Source: Brucella cytisi (GTDB taxonomy: Bacteria > Pseudomonadota > Alphaproteobacteria > Rhizobiales > Rhizobiaceae). From it: DNA of 64,000 nucleotides. A program made the position numbers and the translations under genes. Below are positions 9,998-18,144 of this stretch, in pieces. Position 1 is the stretch's first letter; the number at the start of each line of letters is the position of its first letter. The stretch is from positions 372,001 through 436,000 of the forward strand of contig JAAVLQ010000003.1 of assembly GCA_012103075.1 (NCBI GenBank). The letters run 5' to 3'. The notes beneath the pieces were generated by a model. The model worked only from the letters and a program-made list of their open reading frames with translations. It did no database searches and was not told where the DNA came from.

Positions 9998-10310
9998 TTA
10001 TCGATAAAGACTATTACGTGCGCGATTGATCAGGTCGCGGAGCCAGCGAAGCTCGGGACTGTAGTGCGCCCGATCGTGCCATAGCTGATAGAAAGTCATC
10101 TTTAGGAAAGGAATGGGTGACTCCCGATAAACCAAAGGAAGGAATTCCGCGAAATAAGAAGCAAAATGTCGACCTGTCGAAAATACCAAATCAGAGTTGA
10201 TCAAAAGAAACAATGCGGTACAGAAATATGATTTGAAACTGACTGATTTCGGATTGCCCGAATGCTTGTGAGATGCGTATGACGCGGCAAGATTATCTGA
10301 CGCTGTGATC
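9998..10310 (-). pseudogene. LysR-type regulator, C-terminal fragment
   Basis: Reading the minus strand gives SVSFKSYFCTALFLLINSDL, then VFSTGRHFASYFAEFLPLV and MTFYQLWHDRAHYSPELRWL ending RDLINRARNSLYR. This is the second half of a LysR substrate-binding domain (pattern xSDLVxTxPxxxA, followed by WHxRxHxDPxxRWLRD). The DNA-binding half is missing. Upstream, on the opposite strand, an equally truncated deaminase begins at about 10334. The two genes were originally divergent, and their 5' ends are both gone. It is not expected to be functional. Confidence 0.7.
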
Positions 10311-10333
10311 GCTTTGCTGACCAGAGATGTGCC

Positions 10334-10678
10334 CATGCTGAAATGCAAGCCGTCCGTCAGGCCAGCAAGTCACTTGGCACAACCGATTTGAGTGGCGGTG
10401 TCGTCTATGCAAGCGGTTATCCCGGCCGACGCGCTTGTCTGCAATGTACCTTGCGGGCATCAGACAAGTCTATTACGCTTATTCCGGCGAGGATGGTGCG
10501 CCAAACGATATTGCATCGGCGGGACCACTCAGGCGTCTGGAAAATCAGCTCCTTGCGGGGAGAAGCCAAAGCGAGCTCCTTCCCGCACTATTATTCTGGC
10601 CGCATGCGGCGCAGAATCCGGTTCATCCGCAAAACGCGCGAACGATTTTACCAGTGGCCCGGTCGGTCTCTATCGTAA
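10334..10678 (+). pseudogene. Cytidine/guanine deaminase-fold protein, 5'-truncated
   Basis: The fragment starts abruptly at the zinc motif HAEMQAVRQASKSLG, then TTDLSGGVVYASGYP and, after a frame shift, LSAMYLAGIRQVYYAYSGED and NDIASAGP. A late frame gives PHYYSGR and ends RFYQWPGRSLS at 10678. This is the layout of guanine deaminase/tRNA adenosine deaminase-like proteins (H-A-E plus PCxxC zinc site). The expected PCxxC is not readable: the codons after GYP do not give cysteines in register. About 50-60 N-terminal residues are lost at the junction with the LysR fragment. The end overlaps the convergent I78 gene. It is a remnant, perhaps once a purine deaminase. Confidence 0.6.
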
Positions 10679-10933
10679 CTCGCTCTTGTCTCAGGTCCAT
10701 CGTGACCGGATCGCCCGGCTTGATCTGACGGACAATGGTTGCGCCGGTCAGTTTCATAGCAACTTCGTCCGAAATCCTGTCTTTCCCCGCGAGGGTCTCG
10801 GCAGCCTCCTTTTTACAAACACGCGGCTGCAAGGTATCTGCTGCCACTGAGGTCTCCTTTTCCTTTTGACATCCGGCGATTACCAACATCAAGGCAACGC
10901 CAGCAACGGAACAGCAGTACGAATGAAATTCAC
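10623..10933 (-). CDS. I78-family peptidase inhibitor, predicted lipoprotein
   Basis: The C-terminal 60 residues match the I78 inhibitor family: KEAAETLAGKDRISDEVAMK, then LTGATIVRQIKPGDPVTMDL and RVTIETDRATGKIVRAFCG. Upstream is a lipoprotein signal (GVALMLVIAGCQKEKE) with a lipobox cysteine. The start is taken as the GTG at 10933 (MNFIRTAVPLLA), because it follows a good AAGGAG sequence; one frame break near 10890 is then needed to join the signal peptide. Members are small periplasmic or cell-surface inhibitors of serine proteases. It is transcribed towards the deaminase remnant and overlaps its 3' end. Confidence 0.75.
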
Positions 10934-11789
10934 GATTATTACTCCTTTTACGGGGCCACATTAGGCAAGCAGTGCGGTCATAGCGCGCTGAAGATGACTT
11001 GAAGCTGAACGAGACAAAAATCTGTTCCTTCTGCCCCGAGTTACCGCCTCTATTCCTGAAACGGAGCAGGTCAGTGATGTCCGCGATCCAGCTTTGTCCG
11101 TTGGAGTGGACTAGGATCGAGTCTGATTCTTCGAGAAGTCCCGGCACCAAAGCCAATCCAACCAGAACTATTCTGAAAACGCGAATAGTGGACTACGCAT
11201 AAATATCTTCCTGATAGTCGGGTGAACGTCAAGCGGGTGAATTCAGGGCCAACAGAATTCTTGAGTGCCCAGACCATAACGCGGTAATGGCAGCAACCTC
11301 CATTCAACGATTTTCCCGCGAATAACTCCTTCTGTTCTCTGTGAGAGATGAACTTTTGTCCCCGGGGAAAAAAAAAGCAGATTACGCATTCTGCCACGGT
11401 GGCGTTCGTCACCGGCTGGCATTTGGAACATTAACCAAAGTCGGTCCTGTCCCCGCCCGCTCGCAAATTTTTCTATCTCCGGGCAGAAAGCGCACCTGAT
11501 CAGCGATGATAATGAGCTGTTCCAACACATGAGATGTAGTTCAATGTCGACTTTGACTGTGCTGGGGTCCAGATTTTTGCCGGACACCGGTTCGCAATCG
11601 GTAGGACCGGCTGAAATCCGGCGTTGCGCGATTACGGGCTAATACTTCACCAGAATTCGTTAAGACACAAAGCCGAAGACACGCCCCCGGTTTCCGGATG
11701 TTCCCGAGAACGCAGATGTAATGTCCGGGCCCGGTACGCGAGGAGCGATTATCCGACCAGTAATCTGATCGCTGTCTCCTGCAAAACCA
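10934..11789. other. Region without an assignable gene
   Basis: About 850 bp lie between the I78 gene and the MobA-like gene. On the minus strand near 11200-11030 a possible small secreted protein begins MRSPLF and, after a shift, continues FRIVLVGLALVPGLLEE and SILVHSNGQSWIADITDLL. A second minus-strand frame (11587-11243) contains ALFLLINS-free, charged sequence with no recognised family. There is an A9 homopolymer at 11368-11376. Any gene here is frameshifted and cannot be named. Confidence 0.3.
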
Positions 11790-12412
11790 TTACCCTGAAC
11801 CAATTCCGGCAACCAATGCAGCTGAACCCGGTTGCTCGTGAAAAATCCGTATCTTCTCGAGATCACCGGCGGTATCGATATCCGCGAACTGCTGGTCGTC
11901 AGCATCCAGAAACCGGGCTTCATTGAGCAAGGCACGCGCACCACCCTCGCCCGTCTTCGGGAGAAGTTCCAGTCTGGCCAACGGAATGATGGCAGGCGGA
12001 CCACGAAAATTCGGTGACCGTGACGCGACAATTGCTCTATTACTGGCTCTGAACAAGGCCGGGGAGACCTGTCAGATGCGGGACGGATACCAACGGCATA
12101 TCTGCGAGACATAAAAGGACATGCCGTTCATATATCACTTGTGTCAGGCCATTGTGTATCGACCCCAACATGCCCCGAAAAGCTGGGCGACAGGCGCCAG
12201 CACGAAACCATTGGCGATGAATGCATCGTGCGGGGAGCTTTTCCGTGATGAACGAGTATCTTACGCCCCCACTGAAACGGCGCGAGCGAGCCCAGTATAT
12301 GATGCGCGACTGGTTTGTCGGCCAGTTTCTGATTCAGTTTGTCCCCGCTCCCGAACCTTTTTCCGGCACCAGCACCAAGTACAACGACCGCAATATCCGA
12401 AGCCTTCTCCAT
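11790..12412 (-). CDS. MobA-like NTP transferase (MocA family), frameshifted
   Basis: The start MEKASDIAVVVLGAGAGKRF shows the nucleotidyltransferase loop GAGxGxRFG followed by DKLNQKLADKPVAHHILG. After a frame break near 12250 the motif VLLCLADMPLVSVPHL is visible (the LADMP metal-binding segment). A final frame gives GPPAIIPLARLELLPKTGEG, GARALLNEA and DIDTAGDLEKI. About 205 residues is the normal length for MocA/MobA-type enzymes, which attach CMP or GMP to molybdopterin. It follows xdhC on the same strand and belongs to the molybdenum hydroxylase locus, so cytosine-dinucleotide cofactor maturation for the IorAB-type enzyme is the likely role. Confidence 0.8.
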
Positions 12413-12423
12413 CCCGGTGGCAC

Positions 12424-13409
12424 CTAGTATTCCCGGTTACAAGAGTCACACAGACTTTGATTGACCGGTCGGAAATGAAAACTGTTGGACCAGTCACCGG
12501 CGTAGAATTATCAACAGGGATCTTGTTATACCGGGCAACAACTTCCGCCAGAACGGAAATAGCCGGGCTTCGTGCATCACGTGTTGGCCCCACATGCCGA
12601 TAGGAGCCCGGATACGCCCAATCTGTGATGGCACGAACCCGAGTTCTATCAGACGTTCACCGCGTTTTCGATGAGTTTTGAGGCTGCCCAGACAACCAAT
12701 GTAGAAGGCGTCGGTCGCAAGTGCCGCTTGCAGCACAGGCATATCCTTCTCCAGATCATGCTGAAGCAGCACCACCGCTGTATATGAATCTATATGTATT
12801 CGATCAACTGACTCAGGCCTTTCTACCGCGATTCCGGCTGCATGTGCCAATTCACTGAACGCATCCGGTTCGATCCCTTGTCCAAAAGCAGAATCTGCGG
12901 AGCAGGCATGTAACCGACCACAAATTTCTCCCCGTCCCAACCGCTCGCCCGATTTGACATGCAAGCCACAACATCATCAGTTGCGAGCCTCAATTCGAGC
13001 GTCATTTCCCTCCGTTTCTCGAGACCAAGCACGAGTTCGGCAATCTCTTCCGGTTGTGTTATAATATGTATCGCCGGGTAATACCACCGCCACAAGGCAG
13101 CACAATGTCGAAGTAGGGTGAGCCAAGCCCCAGTCGAAGCAATCTGCTTTGTCCCCGGCTTAATGCGATTATAGCGGCGCGCGCAACGGTGGCCTCTATA
13201 CATCCTCCGGATATGTAACCGCAGTAGCGACCGTTTTCGCTCACCGCCATTTGCGTGCCTAGCGCTCGCGATGCCCCCCCTTCTATTTCAACGAGTGTAA
13301 CCAACGCACAGCGTCGCCCTGCCCTCGCTTCGTCGTTGGCAAACCGAAGGATTTCCAGAGGTTGATCGGTGGAACGCGACAAGCGAACATCCTGCATTAG
13401 CTCCGTCAT
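12424..13409 (-). CDS. XdhC/CoxI-family molybdenum enzyme maturation protein, frameshifted
   Basis: The start MTELMQDVRLSRSTDQPLEI at 13409 leads into GRRCALVTLVEIEGGASRALG and the family motif GRYCGYISGGCIEATVA. After frame breaks near 13070 and 12960, a Rossmann-like half follows: ERPESVDRIHIDSYTAVVLL, LATDAFYIGCLGSLKTHRKR, and after a break near 12590 RDARSPAISVLAEVVARYN. XdhC proteins bind the molybdenum cofactor, promote its sulfuration and insert it into xanthine-dehydrogenase-family enzymes. It is divergent from the LysR gene at 13575 and upstream of the MobA-like gene. The end is uncertain by a few codons because of a late shift; the TAG at 12424-12426 is the best candidate. Confidence 0.85.
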
Positions 13410-13574
13410 GTGCAAATCCTTGTCGTTAGGAAACAGGTCATACTGGAAACGCAATCCATGCGCTCGGGGGTGTCCTTTCGGAAAGCGGGATTGCCTGTAA
13501 CTTCAAGTCCGCTATAATTGCCTGCGGTTTCCGCACCTATCTCCAAAGCAATCAAGAAAAGCGGCAACCTATTC

Positions 13575-14454
13575 ATGAACCTCAGACAGTTAGAGTATTT
13601 CATCGCCGTTGCTGAAGAGAAAAACTTCAGCCGTGCCGCCGAGCGCTTACATATGTCCCAACCCCCACTCAGCCAGCAGATAAAACTGCTGGAGGACAGG
13701 CTGGGTGTGCGTCTTTTCGACCGCAACCGACGGGGGCCAAGCTAACGCTTGCCGGCGAAATGCTTCTGGTGCGCGCCAGAGCGATCGTAAGCGATTGCAA
13801 CAGCACCGAACAGATTGTGCGCCGCGCAGCGGGGGGCTTGAAGGGTTCATTCGAATTGGCATAATAAACTCCCTTCTCCATGGTATCCTCCCGACCGCAT
13901 TGCGCCGTTTTCGCGAACTGAAACCTAATATCGATTGGTCATTGCACGAGCTATTACCTGACCGGCAGGAACAGGCCTTACTCAACGGAGACATAGATAT
14001 CGGTTTTCCTGTAACCGTACGAGTTATGGCGAATTGAAATCGTTCCTCGCCTATCCCCAGAAACTGGTTGCCGCCTTGCCATTAACTCACGCCTTAGCCT
14101 CCAGAACGGTCATCGGCATCCGGGATATCAATTCAGAAGATCTGATCATGCTGGATGGGCGCAGTCCCCTCATAAGGGGAGATCCTTGCAAGCTGCCGCA
14201 AAGCCGTTGTCGGCACGCGTATCGTTCACACATCAACGGATCCCACAGTAGTTCTTAGTCTGGTCGGCGCTGGTTTGGGGATGAGTATACTGCCCGCAAA
14301 CATGCAGGGCTTTTATCGTGATCGGGTATCATTCATTTCCTTCGATGCTGATGGACTGAACGCAGATGTTTATGCCACAGTATGCCGAGATGCCGATCTC
14401 ACTGTCGCCGAACCCTTTCGGGAGCTCGTAACTTCACTTGCTGTCAAGGCGTGA
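13575..14454 (+). CDS. LysR-type regulator of the molybdenum hydroxylase locus
   Basis: The protein begins MNLRQLEYFIAVAEEKNFSR, followed by AAERLHMSQPPLSQQIKLLE and DRLGVRLFDRNRR, a classical LysR winged HTH. Past frame breaks near 13740, 14020 and 14190, the effector domain reads FRELKPNIDWSLHELLPDRQ, GDIDIGF and ADLTVAEPFRELVTSLAVKA up to the TGA at 14452-14454. The gene lies between xdhC (divergent, 165 bp apart) and the convergent pseudoazurin-IorBA operon, so it probably controls both. Its co-inducer would be the substrate of the dehydrogenase. About 292 residues, normal length. Confidence 0.85.
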
Positions 14455-14467
14455 GCTTGCGACGGTG

Positions 14468-14917
14468 TCAGTGCTGGCTCATCAGCTTGAAAAGTTCAGA
14501 AAACCGCTGTTTTGCTTTACCCGGATGTGTCTTGCCGGTCGCTTCAGCCTCATTGACAGGTTTTCCAATCACGATCAGGGCAACCATACCCATCCCATAA
14601 TGCGGCGAGCATTTTACCCCGTAAACCCCTTCGTCCCGGAGCGTAATGCTAAAATTCTCGCCCATTTTACTCTTGAATGACTTTGCTTTCTCGGGAAGCA
14701 TACCCGGAATACTCATAACGTCATGCCCACGGTCCGTTGCGATAAAACTGATCGTATCGCCCGGATTGGCCTGAACAAAATCCGGCTCGAAAACCATTGG
14801 GCCTTTCTCGCCCCTGTTCAGCATTTTTACTTCAATTTCGGCCGCGTTAGAGTAATTGCCACTGGCAAGAAGCAAAAATATGGCCGATAACATCAGGGTT
14901 GTTGGAGGTTTTTTCAT
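14468..14917 (-). CDS. Pseudoazurin, periplasmic blue copper protein
   Basis: An intact 149-residue protein. It has a signal peptide (MKKPPTTLMLSAIFLLLASG through NYSNAA) and the mature type 1 copper domain beginning EIEVKMLNRGEKGPMVFEPD. The copper ligands are visible: His in ATDRGHDVMSIPGM, then Cys, His and Met in YGVKCSPHYGMGMVAL. Start at 14917 is chosen because the signal peptide follows immediately; an upstream Met at 14950 would add a charged leader. Pseudoazurins shuttle single electrons in the periplasm, usually to nitrite or nitrous oxide reductase. Here the gene follows iorB on the same strand after 61 bp with no denitrification gene nearby, so it may accept electrons from the molybdenum dehydrogenase. 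Confidence 0.9.
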   Translation of the reverse strand: MKKPPTTLMLSAIFLLLASGNYSNAAEIEVKMLNRGEKGPMVFEPDFVQANPGDTISFIATDRGHDVMSIPGMLPEKAKSFKSKMGENFSITLRDEGVYGVKCSPHYGMGMVALIVIGKPVNEAEATGKTHPGKAKQRFSELFKLMSQH

Positions 14918-14978
14918 CGAATTGCTCTCAGTCTTCAATTCTCCGGGCATCTAAAGCTGACCGGAAGCAGGAAATGAA

Positions 14979-17262
14979 TTAAGCTGTTACCCGGAACGGA
15001 GTTTGACGCAGGCGCCTCCCCGTCGCTGCGAATATCGCATTTCCTATCGCCGGGACCACAACAGGATTTGATAGTTCACCGACACCGCTTGGCGGTCTGT
15101 CAGATGGTGGCAGTACTTCTATCGTGAGAGGCGGTGCATCACTCATCCGAACGACGGGATAATCATGAAAATTGCTTTCACGCACCATTCCCTGTTCAAT
15201 GTGAATTTCGTTCATTAAAGCCGTTGATATTCCCCAATAGATTCCACCAGCAATTTGCTGCTCTACAGACACAGGGTCAACGGCCACGCCACAATCAGCA
15301 ACACAGGTCAAACCGAGAATCCGAATATTCCCCGCTTCAACGCTCACGTTGGCTATGACAGCGATATTGCTTTTGTAACCCTCGTAGGTTGCGACCCCCA
15401 TACCACGTCCTTCACCCTTGCGTCGTGACGCTACCGCACTGGTCCATCCGGATAATTCGGCTGCGCGATCTAATACGCGTACAAGGTCAGGTCGACGCGC
15501 AAGCATTTTACGGCGAAACGCTAGCGGATCTTCTCGCGCCGCATATGCAGCTTCATCAATCATACTTTCGACAGCAAATATATTGGGGACATAGCTAACG
15601 GCACGCCACCACCAATGGGGAACCCCGGTTCATGGCGAACCCGGGCCGGGTCTAATGCATCAATATCATAATAGAAGTCGTCCCTGATGCCTTCAGTGCA
15701 ACTTGGGTCCACCGGGACCTTGGAGAGGAAACCGGGATCATCGGCTTGTTTGATTGAAGGAGACACTGCTCTTAGACTAAAAGCACCCGGCTTTCCTCTC
15801 TGATCAAACGCAAAGCGTGCTTTATGCACAGTGGCCGAATGATAATAAAGTCCTCTGATGTCGTCTTCGCGACTATATAACAGTTTGACTGGCCTGCCCG
15901 TTTTTCCCGGCTATATAAGTAACTTCCAGAATGGGATGCAGCCCCTCGCGTGCTCGAAACTTCCGCCTGCATCGGTTATGTGAATGCGCACCTTATCTCT
16001 GGGAACTCCGGCAATCGTCTCACATGCACGGGCACAACGCGACGGCACCTGAATGCCTCCCCAATACTCCACTTCGTCAGCCTTAACCCACGCGATTACC
16101 GACTGAGGTTCCATCTGAGCGTGTGCTTTATAAGGCATTCGATATATCGCTTCGAGGCTTTTGCCCCCGTTTCGAAAAACCTGCTCGGGCTCCCCGACGT
16201 AATGGGCCTTTAAACCGGCATCTTGCACATGCTTTTCCATATCAGCAATCGCTTGATCGGAACTGAAATCAGCCATCGGCGAAGGGTGCCATTCTGCCTT
16301 AAGTAACGCACGGGCTCGCTGACATGCCCAGAAACTACGACCGACGATTGCGATACCGGACTGAGTGGCGCCATTCAGTGGCGCTGCGGGAGGATGGTCC
16401 GGTCGGAAATGCGCGATGATTTCAGGTAAATCCATTTCGAAAGCATCAATAATGCCCGGCGATGCCTTGATCTCATCCTTGTTGAAACTTTTAAGTCGCG
16501 CTTTAATAACCGGCGCATGCACCACAATCGCCGTCACCATATCGGGCAAGCGCAGATCGATTGCATACTGGGCCTTGCCGGTCAGCTTGTCTTTCAGATT
16601 GTAGCTGTGGTGTGGTTTTCCGACGAGACGGAAATCCCGTGGATTTTTCAGTGAAACACTTTCAGGCAAGACTCGCTTCGCAGCACCTTCCGCAAGCTCA
16701 CCGTAATGCAGTGATCGATCGCTGTGCCGGTCGATCACCTGCCCTCCTCGCGTACTTAAGGCATCGACGTCGACTGACCAGCGTTCAGCGGCTTCCGCGA
16801 CAAGCATCGCACGTGCTGTCGCGCCAGCTCGCCGCATATTGGTCCATTCCAGAGCAACCGTCGTACCGCCACCAGTTGCGTGCATCCCCAAAGGGGATGA
16901 ATGTATTCTTTAGCGAGAGGGTCATCGGGTGACACCACTTCAACCTTGTTCCAGTCGACATCAAGTTCCTCGGCCAGAATGAGGCCAAGTGCGTTTCTCA
17001 TTCCGGTACCACTGTCGAACTTGTGCGACACGAGCTGGATCCGGTTATCCGAGCCAATTCGTATCCGGGCGCTTGGAAACAGCGGTTCGCTCTCCGTTAT
17101 TCTATTCGTACCGGCAAGTGCTTTGCTAATTCCACCAGCTCGAACTTCAAGGATCAGACCAAGTCCAGCAACCGCACCCAGTTTGAGAAATGATCGCCTG
17201 TCTGATGAATGTCCGGTTGGCTTCCTCACATCCAACCGTTGCGAATTGAAGGATCTGGTCAT
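14979..17262 (-). CDS. IorB-type molybdopterin dehydrogenase large subunit, frameshifted
   Basis: This is a large subunit of the isoquinoline 1-oxidoreductase/aldehyde dehydrogenase type of the xanthine oxidase family, about 760 residues. It has a twin-arginine signal (SSDRRSFLKLGAVAGLGL) for export as a folded holoenzyme. Typical segments are HKFDSGTGMRNALGLILAEE, TGKAQYAIDLRLPDMVTAIV, MPYKAHAQMEPQSVIAWVK, GIQVPSRCARACETIAGVP and the C-terminal SGVGELSNPVVVPAIGNAI, whose GVGE glutamate is the catalytic base. Frame breaks lie near 16880, 15960, 15880, 15780 and 15565. The ATG at 17260-17262 overlaps the stop of iorA (ATGA). Substrates of the family are N-heteroaromatics or aldehydes; the actual one is unknown. 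Confidence 0.88.
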
Positions 17263-17730
17263 TGCTTGCCCCTGTTTTCAAGTGTAGCAGCAGCTCGATG
17301 AATAGCTCGACGAATCCGGCCGTAGGTGCCACACCGGCAAATATTTCCATCCATAGCCGTTGTTATATCGTCGTCGGTAGGTGCAGGATTTTCGAGCAGC
17401 AATGCAGCAGCAGACATCATCTGCCCCGGCTGACAGTATCCACATTGCGGCACATCCTCGTCAAACCGGGCTTGCTGTACGGGATGAAGATGCTCGGCAG
17501 AACCCAGCCCTTCAATTGTTGTAATTACGCTGTCACCAACATCTCCCGCCAGCACGGCATGATCGCACTGCAACTCCGTCCATATGCACCGTGCAAGCTC
17601 CGCAAAGCCCCTGACCGCATCCGTATTTGGTACCGGTAAGCCCGAGTTCATCACGCAGGACCCATAGGAGTGGCGTATCCCCGGCGATATCGACCTGATA
17701 GCTTTTCTCGTTAATATTGAATTTCAGCAC
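17259..17730 (-). CDS. IorA-type 2Fe-2S small subunit
   Basis: The product is about 155 residues and holds both iron-sulfur domains. The plant-type ferredoxin motif KYGCGQGLCGACTVHMDG comes first; the helical domain motifs QCGYCQPGQMMSAAALL and GNICRCGTYGRIRRAI follow. A GTG start at 17730 (VLKFNINEKSYQVDIAGDTP) fits the family N-terminus better than upstream alternatives. One frame break lies near 17620. It passes electrons from the molybdenum centre of the large subunit to an external acceptor. The stop overlaps the start of the large subunit. It is the only small subunit visible in the locus, although there are two large subunits. Confidence 0.9.
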
Positions 17731-18144
17731 GCGGTCCTCCCGAAAACGACGTCCATCGGCATAGCAGCATGTTGAATTGTCACCGGTGTGTAAAGACGAA
17801 AATCGCATGGTGGCGATAGCATTGACGTATCACTGGAATCCTGAAGGTTGTTCGTCAGGACTTTGCACAATGACCGGATAATCGAAACACGATCCATTCT
17901 GAACCATTCGCGGAAGCTATTCCGGTGATCTGAAACGAATATTGTACAGTCTACTTCGGTCGTTATAGACGTAGATTTCCAGAGCTGCGGTGTTACGCTT
18001 TGGTGCAATTCTGGTGAACTTGCCTGACCTCGTGCCCGGACAGGATTTCTCGGGGAGCAAAGGCGCAGGCATTGGCGCTTCAGCATACCTGTTCGTGGGT
18101 TCCCTACCTTACCGCAGTTCCAACTCATTTTACGGAGCAAGCCA
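17731..18144. promoter_or_regulatory. Divergent promoter region between iorA and the second iorB
   Basis: About 410 bp separate the two divergent starts. No convincing coding frame is present; the minus-strand frame crossing it is low-quality sequence with no family. Both transcription units probably start here, which would allow common control by the LysR regulator. No specific operator could be defined by eye. Confidence 0.4.
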
